Positions 1 to 10,667 are shown, numbered from the stretch's first letter. The stretch is 22,605 bases of DNA from Entrophospora sp. SA101 (GCA_958430865.1 CAUDNR010004371.1:31109-53713); one strand, 5' to 3'. Notes: generated by a model not told the origin, from the sequence alone. Made by a program: numbers and translations.

Positions 1-664
1 TATTTAGCTTCATACCTTCAGGGCTTTACTTTACTAATATTTTTTGCCATACGCTGGTCTTAGATATCTTATTTCTAAAAAAAAAGAAAAAGAAATATAC
101 ATCTGTACTTAGCAAAGATGCCCCCTTGGTAAGATAATATAAGAGAAAATTAATTATGTACGGGATTAGTATGTATTCATTATTAGAGATAAATTTATTG
201 TCATTATGAAAATATAAAATTCGAAGAAAACAACAAGGACAAAGACAAGTTCAAGGATAAGTACAGTTTGTTATTTATTAAATGATGATGATAATGATGA
301 TGATAATGATGATGATAATGATGATGATAATGATTATGGTAATGATTATGGTAATGATTATGTTATGATGATTAATACATGAAGTTAAGAAAACTACAAC
401 GTTATTTGTACATGTTAAATGTTAATCATCTAGCTCTCTGATCCCTTAATCTGTTCTAATTAAATATATTTCTTAAAAATAAACAAGACTTGTCTTTTAT
501 CAATAATTCCAAGTTCTTTTAAGTGAACGAATGGTTTTGAATTTAGAATTAAAGAAATATTACAATTTAGAAAAAATTTCCGTGAGTTAATTATTTTATT
601 GGTTTATACCCATGTGATTAGTGTAACAATATTTTATCTAAAAAATTTTCCCTTAATCCTAAAG
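1..664. other. Non-coding region upstream of the WDR89-like gene
   Basis: AT-rich DNA without a convincing reading frame. Apart from the 12-bp minisatellite at 283-366 I see no gene. The last 60 bases before the ATG at 665 are open in the same frame, but that stretch has no in-frame ATG and reads as a 5' leader. Confidence 0.6.
283..366. repeat. 12-bp minisatellite, 7 units
   Basis: Seven head-to-tail 12-bp units. Four are TGATGATGATAA (283-330), two are TGATTATGGTAA (331-354) and the last is degenerate (355-366). The two variants are blocked rather than interspersed, which suggests local unit-by-unit expansion. Confidence 0.9.
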
Positions 665-2126
665 ATGAATTTTTCAGAAATTAATATTAGCGTATCAGAA
701 GGATTAATACCTAAAGCAATCCGTAAAGAATCATTGTATTTTAGCGACAGTAATATTAGTGGTGGTGATGATGATGAACAAAAGCCACCATATATTTTTG
801 ATATAGTGGCAACTAGTTCATATTGTATAGTATCAGGATCAAATAATGAACTCAGATATTATAATTACAGACAAAGCTCAATCACTCTCGCAGAAAAATG
901 TTCATTTCATTCGGATATTATCACAAAAATAAAATTGCATGATGATCAATTATTCTTTTCTAGTTCGAAAGATGGTACAGTTGCACTATGGGATTTGAGA
1001 TTATCACATCAAAGACCTGCTCAAATGCTCCAAGGTAATTTATGATTTATTTATATGTGCATGATTACAAATGTAATAAATTAATAAAAATATATTTTTA
1101 ATTTAAAGCAACAAAAAAAGAACCATTATTATCTTTTGATTTAAACATTACTGGCAAAGTAGTAGCTGCTGGTACTGAACTATCGAGTGGAGGAGATGTT
1201 AAAATATTATTTTGGTATTTATCACAAGTAATTTTCTTTTTTTTAATTACTTTTTATTAAAAATTTAAATTTATTTACAGGGATTTGAGAAGTTCTAACA
1301 AAGTTAGTGCAGAATTTACTGAATCACATAGTGATGATATAACACAAATACAATTTCATCCAACAAGCCCATCTAAACTATTATCTGGATCAGTTGATGG
1401 TCTAATTTGTAATTTTGATTTGAAGAGTTTTGATGAAGATGAAGAGTTAATTAGTGTAATAAATTCTTGCTCATCAATCAATAAAGCTGGATATTTTGGA
1501 ATTAAAGGAGAAAATATCTATTGTCTAACTCATAATGAAACATTCAGTCTATGGAATTTCTCTGAAGTATGCATACTATTATTAATTTGAATATGTTATG
1601 AATAATCTATATTTTCAATTAACTTCTTTTCTTCTAAAATGTTTTGCTATTTAGGGAGAATTAATATCAAATATGGGAGACATTAGAACAGACCCTAATC
1701 AAAATGTTGTTGAAATTAATTATGGAATTGATTGTCAATTTGATTTGTCTACTAATAGGCTATATCTTTTATGCGGATCAAACAAGTAATCATATTAATA
1801 TTATTCAGAAGATTGATTATTCAGTCACTAACAAATTCTTTATTTTATATGAATATTAATAATATTATAGTGGAGATATTAGTATTTTAAACGTAAATTT
1901 AAATGAATTACAATTATGTCAGAAATTAAATGGTGGACATGATGAAATTGTTAGAAGTGTTTATTGGGACCCGAGGGTAATAATAATGAATGATAGCATT
2001 CATATAAATTATAAATTATTGTAATATAAAAAACGAATCTATTAATGAAAATCAATTTATATTTAGACAAACATCTTTATTTCTGGTGGTGAAGATTCAA
2101 AATTGTGTTTATGGAGTTCGTCTTAA
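665..2126 (+). CDS. WDR89: WD40-repeat protein, WDR89-like (6 exons)
   Basis: Exons are 665-1034, 1109-1214, 1281-1566, 1655-1785, 1871-1976 and 2067-2126, all GT-AG and frame-consistent, giving 352 aa plus TAA. WD signatures appear at ALWDLR (about residue 107), at FWDLR formed across the exon 2/3 junction (about 158), at HSDDITQIQFHP followed by LSGSVDG (about 175-200), and at GGHDEIVRSVYWDP then GGEDSKLCLW at the C-terminus. WDR89 proteins are single beta-propellers of roughly 340-390 aa, and this length fits. The order of repeats and the ending on the last blade strand point to WDR89 rather than another WD family, but WD40 subfamilies are hard to separate by eye. The ATG at 665 is chosen because it is the first Met of the open frame. 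Everything from 976 onward is duplicated downstream. Confidence 0.8.
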
Positions 2127-2213
2127 ATGCACTTATTTAATATTATTATTCATATTCAAAAGTAAAATTTATTCTGATACGTAAAAAGCTTATGATTCTT
2201 CACAGTGTGTGAA

Positions 2214-2237
2214 TGACGTCATAATCGCGTATTTAAA
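2214..2237 (+). promoter_or_regulatory. Orphan duplicate of the ZIP4 promoter motifs
   Basis: Contains the palindrome TGACGTCA (2214-2221) and TATTTAAA (2230-2237), identical to the pair before the ZIP4 start. Here no gene follows: the repeat ends at 2293 and unrelated DNA begins. Confidence 0.45.
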
Positions 2238-2277
2238 TTATAGCTTATATTCTCCAATGATAAATATACCAACAAAC

Positions 2278-2283
2278 AATAAA
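2278..2283 (+). terminator. Possible poly(A) signal for the WDR89-like gene
   Basis: AATAAA lies 152 bp after the stop at 2126. No closer canonical hexamer is seen. In the second repeat copy the same hexamer (4377-4382) lies just before the ZIP4 start codon. Confidence 0.3.
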
Positions 2284-2293
2284 ATAATTATAT

Positions 2294-3074
2294 CACAAAT
2301 GACTGAATTTTGATACATAAAATTCTTGTAGTTCCAATGCTCACTTTGTCTGGTTTTGTTGTAGCATGCCCCATATATATATATTTTTTATAAAAAAGAA
2401 TATTTTGGATATACCATGTTATATTTTTAATTATTAAAATTTTATATTTTTTAAATTAATTCCCAATTAATTGATAAAGACCTTACCCTCAATATATTAG
2501 AATGAGCTTTAAGTCATATCATCTTCTCCAACTTTTAGTTTCTATATTATAATAATCAGATTCATCCAGCAAGTTTGTTAAAGTTTCTTGACATGACTTA
2601 ATAATAGAGCATCATTGTTAAAAATTGATAAGATTGTAAAAAAAAATACGTTAACATTTTCAAGGACAAGAAACTTTTATTACACATTTTAAAAATTATT
2701 TTAATTTTATACTATAATAAACAAAACATAAATAAAATAAAATTACACAAAATTTTTTTTCTTTGATGAAAAATATAAAATTCATCTTGATTCAAAAAAA
2801 CCAATTTCACTTGATTATTTTATACACCTCCACCTCTTTTAACAAATGAATTCTTTTATTACTAATTTTAAGTTTCAAATCTTTTTTATAACTATAATTA
2901 TAATAATAACAATAAGGTTCATTGTTGATACTATTACGTATGTCTAAATCAATGAAATCTATTAATATTTCATGAAATTTTATTTTACCTACAGTTTTTC
3001 CAATAATTCTCCCATTATGCTGTATTGCACAGTCAGATCTTATAACTTTACTTATTATAGAATTAGAAATTTCT
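2294..3074. other. 781-bp spacer between the two repeat copies
   Basis: Unique within the window and very AT-rich. The left part (2294-2806) holds no gene I can support. The right part is the gene fragment listed at 2807-3073. No target-site duplication or inverted ends were found at the borders. Confidence 0.6.
2807..3073 (-). pseudogene. 3'-terminal gene fragment, unknown product
   Basis: Reading leftward, an 88-codon open frame starts directly at the repeat border (first codon GAA at 3071-3073) and ends at TGA 2807-2809. It has no start codon. The next codon to the right, made of one base outside and two inside the repeat, is a TAA. The predicted residues include DCAIQHNGRIIGKTVG and end KEVEVYKIIK. 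I do not recognise the family. The frame is long for such AT-rich DNA and ends exactly where the duplicated WDR89 sequence begins, so it is best read as the tail of a gene cut by the rearrangement. It could also be a chance frame. Confidence 0.35.
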
Positions 3075-4225
3075 TACAGTTGCACTATGGGATTTGAGAT
3101 TATCACATCAAAGACCTGCTCAAATGCTCCAAGGTAATTTATGATTTATTTATATGTGCATGATTACAAATGTAATAAATTAATAAAAATATATTTTTAA
3201 TTTAAAGCAACAAAAAAAGAACCATTATTATCTTTTGATTTAAACATTACTGGCAAAGTAGTAGCTGCTGGTACTGAACTATCGAGTGGAGGAGATGTTA
3301 AAATATTATTTTGGTATTTATCACAAGTAATTTTCTTTTTTTTAATTACTTTTTATTAAAAATTTAAATTTATTTACAGGGATTTGAGAAGTTCTAACAA
3401 AGTTAGTGCAGAATTTACTGAATCACATAGTGATGATATAACACAAATACAATTTCATCCAACAAGCCCATCTAAACTATTATCTGGATCAGTTGATGGT
3501 CTAATTTGTAATTTTGATTTGAAGAGTTTTGATGAAGATGAAGAGTTAATTAGTGTAATAAATTCTTGCTCATCAATCAATAAAGCTGGATATTTTGGAA
3601 TTAAAGGAGAAAATATCTATTGTCTAACTCATAATGAAACATTCAGTCTATGGAATTTCTCTGAAGTATGCATACTATTATTAATTTGAATATGTTATGA
3701 ATAATCTATATTTTCAATTAACTTCTTTTCTTCTAAAATGTTTTGCTATTTAGGGAGAATTAATATCAAATATGGGAGACATTAGAACAGACCCTAATCA
3801 AAATGTTGTTGAAATTAATTATGGAATTGATTGTCAATTTGATTTGTCTACTAATAGGCTATATCTTTTATGCGGATCAAACAAGTAATCATATTAATAT
3901 TATTCAGAAGATTGATTATTCAGTCACTAACAAATTCTTTATTTTATATGAATATTAATAATATTATAGTGGAGATATTAGTATTTTAAACGTAAATTTA
4001 AATGAATTACAATTATGTCAGAAATTAAATGGTGGACATGATGAAATTGTTAGAAGTGTTTATTGGGACCCGAGGGTAATAATAATGAATGATAGCATTC
4101 ATATAAATTATAAATTATTGTAATATAAAAAACGAATCTATTAATGAAAATCAATTTATATTTAGACAAACATCTTTATTTCTGGTGGTGAAGATTCAAA
4201 ATTGTGTTTATGGAGTTCGTCTTAA
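3075..4225 (+). pseudogene. 5'-truncated WDR89-like copy
   Basis: Holds the last 59 nt of exon 1, then exons equivalent to 3208-3313, 3380-3665, 3754-3884, 3970-4075 and 4166-4225, with every splice site and the stop intact. It lacks the ATG, the first 104 residues and any WDR89 promoter. There is no in-frame ATG near its left edge, so it should not make a normal WD40 protein. The absence of any mutation means the duplication is very recent, is held by gene conversion, or is an assembly artefact. Confidence 0.85.
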
Positions 4226-4312
4226 ATGCACTTATTTAATATTATTATTCATATTCAAAAGTAAAATTTATTCTGATACGTAAAAAGCTTATGATTCTTC
4301 ACAGTGTGTGAA

Positions 4313-4336
4313 TGACGTCATAATCGCGTATTTAAA
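4313..4336 (+). promoter_or_regulatory. Probable ZIP4 core promoter (CRE-like palindrome plus TATA-like box)
   Basis: TGACGTCA (4313-4320), the full palindromic site bound by ATF/CREB bZIP factors, is followed 8 bp later by TATTTAAA (4329-4336), about 70 bp before the ZIP4 ATG. The motifs are seen directly; their role is inferred from position. The site lies only about 90 bp after the end of the WDR89 copy, so the two genes were once closely packed. Confidence 0.45.
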
Positions 4337-4403
4337 TTATAGCTTATATTCTCCAATGATAAATATACCAACAAACAATAAAATAATTATATTAAAAAAA
4401 AAA

Positions 4404-7400
4404 ATGTCTTTTAAATTAAATGATATTGATGATAATAATAATAATAATAACAATAACATTCGTTCTTCTTTCTCAAATTTCAAATTTTCTCCAACTTCCT
4501 CAATCGACTCTTTGGAGACAATGCATTCTTCCAAAATTAAAGACGATAAAAACATGAGCGAATCTGATCGTTCTAAAGAAAATGTGCCAAGGTTGAAAAA
4601 ACATCTTGATGTTATAACAGGTTAACTAACACTTGATTTACTATCAATAATCATCATTATTTATTTACATAGACACTCGTATTTTATTACTGTTGTAATT
4701 ATTTTGATTATCTTGATTAAAGCTTTTGTTAAAGATGTTCACGATAAATTAAATAAGAATCCAATTGATAATAAAAAAGATATTGAAGATTCATTACAAG
4801 AAATAATTAGTAATGTCGATAAATTTCAAAATTTACAACAATTAACGAAAATTTATGATTTTGCAGATGAAATTGATGAACACGGTCAGAAGAATAATTG
4901 CTACAACTAATAAAATATTATTAAATTGTTTAGAGAACGTGTTTTTTTATTTTAAATAATTTATAATTTCTAGGCGTCAATTTCTGGAATGCATCAATTA
5001 CTCTGAAAACAGCAAATGCTTCGAGCGAAAAAAAAATTGATAATGAAATAATTGCTATGGGTAATAATTTGAAAGCAATCACACTTGTATGTATTCGAGA
5101 TTAATATCGCTTATTTTTTTTTTTTTTTTTTGTAGTTAGGCAAGTTGGATTTGTTATGATCCAAGCAGGCGCAATCTCGATTAGCGAATTGAAAAGTATG
5201 TATAATTTATTTGATTACATTTACTTGCAAATGTATTAAGATTCGATTTTTTTAATCATTCATTTTAGATAAAATAAAATTATTGACACTTGCATCAAAA
5301 GTTGGTAAAGCATGGTTAGGTGAGAATCATTATTTTCAAAAAGTTAAAAATATTTTTTTATAAGATAATTATATATTTCATATCTAAATATATAATTAAT
5401 ATAGATTGTGGAAGAAGTGACAAAGCTGATGAAGTATTAAGATCTGCGAATTTGGTAAATTTGCTTATTATTTTTCTTTTTACAAAGGAAAGAAAGGAAA
5501 GGTTGACAGATTAATTTATGCAGATTGAAGATTCGATTTTATCTTTACAAGAAAAAACCGCAAAGGATCAAAATTCAAAAGCTGCAGCTTTGGTTATTTA
5601 TTACGCTTATCGTGTTGAGGCGGTGATATATGTTTTCCTTAATCGTTGTCAGTATAGTATTTAAGTAGTAATTAAAAATTATGACTTAAACGAAATTTGT
5701 TTTTTTACATTTAGGCTTGGAAATTGTCGAATACTCATATTGCAAATTTAATGTTACAAAATGCGATAGATATGAAATATTTGAATAACGTTACAGAAAA
5801 TGAGGTAATTTTATAAAAAAAATTTCAAATATTTAAATAATTACCATCATTCTTACTACTTTTTTTTTAGATTATTGTTTTATGTCAAGTGTGTTTTACG
5901 ATTGGACATCAAGCATCACGCGAAGGAAAGATTAACGATGCGATAAAATGGTTGAGACAATGTCACGAATTGATTTCTGATAGAATTTCCATATCAAACT
6001 CGCATAAATCAAAATTATTAGCAAGTATCATTAGTTCATTAAGTCATTAATCAATTATGATTTAGAAAAGTTGCCATTTAACAAGATAATAATAATAATA
6101 ATTTAATTATAGAGCAACACATTAAATATTTTAGGTACGTTTTTATCAACATTATATTGATTTTGTAAAATTCGATAAATCCATTTAATTGTTTTTTTCA
6201 ATTCATGTATAGCTACTTGTTATTTAAAAAATAGCGAATATGATGAATCTAATTTGGAATTGGCAGAAAACTCTTTAAATCTTTGTTTAGAGGTATGATA
6301 ATTTTTATAACAATCAATAATTAATATATAGGCAATATTATTTATTATTTATCAACAGGAATTTCCAGGAAATGTTATGGCAACATCAATAAAACTTAAA
6401 TTGATAAAAAAAAAAAATCTTTGTTCTAATATATTCGAAGAAGGTTTGCCACCTCACAATTAATTGCATCATGATAATGATAATGATTTTTGATTAAATT
6501 TTTTCCATCAATTAGCTTATTTTCAATTAATGAAAGCTGCAAAGATTACAATTGACGATTTGAAATTGTGAGTGGGTATCCGTCTTCCTATAAGCAACCA
6601 AATATTAAATAATTAAATGAATTATATAAATTTATTTTATAGATTGTTGAATGATGCTTATTTTGTTAGCGAATTCGAGTAAGAAAAAAGAATGTTTTAT
6701 TTAATAAATTATTTTAAAATTTGTATTAATTTTTCACTTATTTAAAAAAAAAGTACAATGATGGCACTTAGAGGTATGGATATACTAATTGAAGAACGAC
6801 TTTCCGATTTGCGAAATATTCGGTACATCGAAAAGGCTATTATTACAAAGTTTCATATTATTGGAAACATCTATAATTTCGAGAAATTGGAGATGGAAGA
6901 TGACATTATTCGAAGTGCCGAAATCACACTTGGATGTACGTTTTCTTTCACTTGAATTTTTTAAGTTGTGATTTTTTAAGTTGTGACTAAATTGCTGCCT
7001 TTATTCATTTTGAAGTTGAACAGCGACATGGAATAGTACTCGGTCATAAAGTCAAAACTGCGTGTCAATTGGTATTACATTTATTAGTTTTTTTATATAT
7101 ATAGCATTTTTTTCTATATATATATATTTAATTAATAAATATTAGATTCTTTGGCAAAATGGCGACCGAAATTACGCAGTGAGTGAGCTTTCTTTCTCTA
7201 TACCTCTCTGGTTTTTTTGAATTTCAAAAAATTCATCGACTATTTTGAGAATTTCTAATTCTTCAAAAAAAAAAAAAAATAGAATCAAAAATATGAGCCT
7301 GCAAAAAAATGGTTTACAATCGCGTATAAATGGCTGGCAGATAATGAATTAAATAATCGAAATGCTGCAATATTACAAAGGTAATAACAATGACAATAAT

Positions 7401-9293
7401 AATAAGTAAAAATTTACATTTATCTATTGTTTTTTGATTATTATTATCACAGAAAACTTGCGATCTGTTATCTTGAAGAACAAGCATTTGCCGACGCTAC
7501 AGAAGCAGTTCATAAAGCACAAACACACGAAAAAAATTCCGCGGCAAATTTTTATATATTGTATCATATCTCTATGGAAAAAAGCCAATTTGATCAAGGT
7601 GACAAACAATTCAATAGTCTTGATTTTGTCATTATCTTAACGTCGTACGCTAAAGATTTGCTTTACCGATAATGATCAATTAGCAATTCAATATTTACAT
7701 GACATGTGTAAAGGTGATGGCTTTCAAGGAAATATGTTGGCAATGGTGGCGAATAATTCATATCAAAAAAGTAATAAAGATGTTTTGGCTGAAGCATTGA
7801 AAGAAATCCTGATCAAGTACCAGAATGGTGAAGATGTTGCTAATACCGATATATTCATTCTTCTAAGGTATAATCAATCATATTTTGCGATGATATATAT
7901 ATGTGTGCTTGTTTGTTGTAAAGAATTTTATGATTAGTAATCGATTATTATTGTTTGTTAGGTGTTTGATAAGAATGACATTGAATTCTTTGTCCAATAC
8001 TGATGCCGAAAGGTTTTGTTGAACGTTAATTTGTTTATTTGCATTTATTATCGACATTTGCGAATTTTCCAATCGATTAATAATATTGATTTTTTAGTTC
8101 ACTTAAAGAGTCCATTTGTGGATATTTTGAAATAGGTAATAAAATTTTAGTTGCTTTTGAACATTTTATCAACTTTAATAAAAGCACAATAATAAAACTG
8201 TTTACATTAGCGCTAAATATATTAAGACCCAAAGAAGATTTCGATAGTATAAATAGCGGTAATATTAAAAAAAGAAATCAAACGGAAAAAAATAAATTGT
8301 TAAAAGATCTCGAATGGCTTTATAAAACCGGTAAACAAAGAGAATATACAAAGTAAACTTTTTCAATATATTTACAAATTTCTTGATTATTTTAAAAAAG
8401 CTTGGAATATAGGATTAGAATTTTGTCAAAAATCAGAAATTGGTAGTGATTTATATGCCATTAGATTATTTAATGTTTCGCACAGTGTTAGTATAATAGT
8501 AATGAATACTCTATTATTATTTGATGGCAAGATAAAATGACAATTACACCCCTCTACTCTTTCTCCCTCATCCTCTCCATTTTTTCTCTTTCCCTTGATA
8601 AATAGTTTCTTTGTGAATATCCAGAAGAAACATCAGAGATTGCAAATGGAAAAAGACTATGTATCTTTACATCTTTATGTGGACAGTTATTTCTTTCAAG
8701 GAATGAAAAATACATATCAAAAAAGGTACAATAGCTATATTATTAACGTATTGGTTTTACGAATTATGACCAATCAATAATATTATCAATTACTAATAAA
8801 AACAGAAAGAATTATTGGAGCAAACAATTTTAAATATTGATAAATACAAAAAACTTAAAAAAGTCCTGGGTAAAAGAAAAAGAACAATTGATGATGATGA
8901 CGATGAAGATGACAATAAGGATAACAATAACAATCAAAATAGCAGGAATAACAAAGAACCATTAGCACAAAATGATATGGTAATCATTACATTATTTGAA
9001 TTTGAAGCTAAAGTTAAATTGGGCCAATGGGATGAATTAATGAAAATATTAGATGTATGTATGCGCGTGTGTTTATTTCAATTATTGATTAAATATTAAA
9101 GCAAATGAAAAAAACGTGTTTTTGATTTTTAATAACATATTATTGAACAGTCAGTAGAAGCTTATGATTTTGAAGTGCCGTCAAGAATATTTGAAAGAAT
9201 GGCAGAGCTATTGATAATTGAGAGCGAATGTCCCAGTTCAGGTAAGTAAAAATATTTCATTGGAAACTGGACTAATAAATAATAATAACAATA

Positions 9294-9336
<43 letters not shown>

Positions 9337-10067
9337 GGATTGGAAAAGTAATATTTACGACTTTACAGGTTGGTTTGTTATTTTTATTGTTTAATATTCC
9401 AACTTATAATCAATAAGCCCCACTATAAATAAGTAATGCTTTTTATAGGTTTTGTTGGATTCCTTTTTGAAACATGAACAGATTGATATTGTACAATTCT
9501 CGAGATGGTTTAGAGTATTAATTATTACGGCATTGGCTAAAAAAAAGCAAGAATCACTGCAATATTTTCAACAAGCTTTAGATATAATAAATCAAGGCAA
9601 TTCAAAGGTACATCTGTCATGTGAATGATATTTTTTTTTGCGAAACAACATTTTAGTTTACTATTCTTATCATTTAGTATCCCGAAGAAGAGATTCAATG
9701 GTTAATGGTTAGCGCATGGAATTGTGGAATTGATTATTATTCGTATGATATTTGTTAAAATTCTTGACGGTTATATTTTTTAATTTTTTATTTGTAATCT
9801 AAAAATAATCGCGAAATTTTTTCTTTTGTAAAAAAAAAACAGTGCTAATGATTTTTCAAATGCAAAAAATTGGTGCGAAATGGCAATTGCATTTTGTAAA
9901 TTCCTTGGGAATGGATTATTATACGAGGAAGAGGTTATTAGGATTAATTTTCAATTATTTAAATAAAAATAATACAATATAAAAAAGGGTTATTAATTTT
10001 TCTATTAAATTTTTTTTCAAAGATGCGAAAATCTTACGTTGAAATAATTAAAAATTGTGATTCGTAA
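4404..10067 (+). CDS. ZIP4: Meiotic crossover protein ZIP4/SPO22 homologue (31 exons)
   Basis: Exons: 4404-4620, 4723-4884, 4974-5060, 5136-5195, 5269-5319, 5405-5454, 5524-5622, 5715-5804, 5871-6020, 6113-6134, 6213-6292, 6359-6443, 6516-6567, 6643-6678, 6754-6935, 7016-7071, 7146-7178, 7283-7380, 7453-7598, 7684-7867, 7962-8012, 8098-8330, 8401-8486, 8625-8747, 8806-9054, 9151-9241, 9349-9368, 9449-9607, 9678-9742, 9843-9933, 10023-10067. The sum is 3153 nt, or 1050 aa. Family marks: an NFWNASI segment after an Asp/Asn-rich N-terminus, RQVGFVMIQ, NTLNILATCYLKNSEY, YEPAKKWFTIAYKWL, DLEWLYKTAWNIG, and near the C-terminus YPEEEIQWLMVSAWNCGID. ZIP4/SPO22 (TEX11 in mammals) is a TPR-type scaffold of the ZMM group that links crossover factors to the synaptonemal complex in meiotic nuclei. 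An acidic Asn-rich insert lies in exon 25. The junctions after exons 23 and 24 are least certain. All frames are open, so the gene looks functional. Confidence 0.85.
6021..6112 (+). other. GC-AG intron of ZIP4
   Basis: The donor is GCAAGT and the acceptor is TATAG. Only this choice keeps the frame into the next exon, which encodes SNTLNIL and joins to ATCYLKN, a conserved block of the family. GT donors just downstream (6025, 6033, 6041) all leave one extra base and break the frame. Confidence 0.7.
6113..6134 (+). other. ZIP4 micro-exon of 22 nt (exon 10)
   Basis: Bounded by TATAG and GTACGT. It encodes seven residues of the conserved T-L-x-x-L-A block plus the first base of the next codon. 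Skipping it would lose the block. Confidence 0.7.
9295..9332. repeat. ATT microsatellite in a ZIP4 intron
   Basis: An uninterrupted run of ATT/TTA triplets fills most of the intron before the 20-nt micro-exon and ends about 16 bp upstream of its acceptor. Confidence 0.8.
9349..9368 (+). other. ZIP4 micro-exon of 20 nt (exon 27)
   Basis: Bounded by AAAAG and GTTGGT. It supplies two bases that complete a codon plus six codons (VIFTTLQ) and restores phase between exons 26 and 28. Without it exon 26 ends one base out of phase with exon 28. Confidence 0.65.
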
Positions 10068-10126
10068 TAAAAAAAAGCCTTGCGTATATATACAGTATTT
10101 ATTATTACAACAAATTAGTTATAACA

Positions 10127-10132
10127 AATAAA
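10127..10132 (+). terminator. Probable ZIP4 poly(A) signal
   Basis: AATAAA lies 60 bp after the TAA at 10065-10067. It is the first canonical hexamer downstream. Confidence 0.5.
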
Positions 10133-10660
10133 TTTAAAAATATTAAAACTTTATATTTTAATCATTGATTTAAATCTTTTATATTGTTTGGGTATAACCA
10201 CTTGAGATGCTTTTTAATTTTCAAATCCTAAAAAAAAAAAATAGCAAAAAAGTATATACATATGTCTCCATTCCCCATGTTAGTGATGTGAACCAGCTAA
10301 ACTGGCTAAAAAAAATTTCTTTTAACATTCATTTTTACGTCCAGAATTTTAGTGCAGAGTTCAATGGCATAGACACTTAGTTGGGTGGGTCCATCTGCAT
10401 TACTTAGAATGACAAAAAATAATACAATACTCGCAGTAGAATAAAAGTAACAGTTGGAGTTCTGGATTATTAGTAAGTTTAATTCGAACATTATTTAAAA
10501 AGAGTTAATCCATAATGATCAAAGAAAGAAAAATATTTTTACGTTTAAATAATGCAAGTTCTTGCAATTCTCCAACTTGCCAAATATAAAGAACTCATTT
10601 TCTCCCTCCAAACACAACATTTGTACTGCAACCTTTAGACCATGGCATTATTTTATAGCT
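10133..10660. other. Repeat-rich intergenic stretch
   Basis: No intact gene is seen. It contains the relic at 10338-10394. A sequence resembling hAT element ends (AGTGATGTGAACC, 10283-10295) is present, but no partner end was found. Confidence 0.5.
10338..10394 (-). pseudogene. Short relic of the mobile-gene family also found at 15216
   Basis: Read leftward from ATG 10392-10394, the DNA closely matches the first 60 nt of the gene at 15216, with one base deleted about 10 nt in and a handful of substitutions. After the deletion the frame reads QLSVYAIELCTKILD, against QLSAYANEFCTKISD at 15216. The similarity stops near GGACG. It shows that at least two insertions of this family occurred within 5 kb. 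Confidence 0.75.
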
Positions 10661-10667
10661 TGAAGGT

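Larger units (their letters stand above)
976..2293 (+). repeat. Direct repeat, copy 1 (1318 bp)
   Basis: Runs from the last 59 nt of WDR89 exon 1 through its stop and 167 bp beyond. It matches 3075-4392 at a constant offset of 2099 with no mismatch in any line I compared, including all introns. Identity breaks at G975 versus T3074 on the left and C2294 versus T4393 on the right. Confidence 0.95.
3075..4392 (+). repeat. Direct repeat, copy 2 (1318 bp)
   Basis: Identical to 976-2293. Its right end runs into the ZIP4 start (ATG 4404), so this copy carries the original WDR89-to-ZIP4 junction, while copy 1 carries the intact WDR89 5' end. The order was therefore probably WDR89 then ZIP4, later split by insertion of spacer plus duplicate. 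Confidence 0.95.

Noticed and set aside
4337..4555. Minus-strand open frame opposite ZIP4 exon 1
   Set aside because: It is a Leu-run produced by the AAT repeat of the Asn-rich exon read backwards.
5061..5086. Exon 3 extended to a GTATGT donor at 5087
   Set aside because: That phase leads to a stop in exon 4. The GTAATA donor at 5061 gives the conserved RQVGF segment.
7599..7683. Apparent frameshift between ZIP4 exons 19 and 20
   Set aside because: The acceptor at 7655 breaks the frame, but the TAG at 7681-7683 restores it and gives FDQAIQYLHDMCK, which fits the family.
8134..8150. GTAATA...TTTTAG looks like a mini-intron in ZIP4 exon 22
   Set aside because: It would be 17 nt, too short to splice, and the frame stays open if it is retained.
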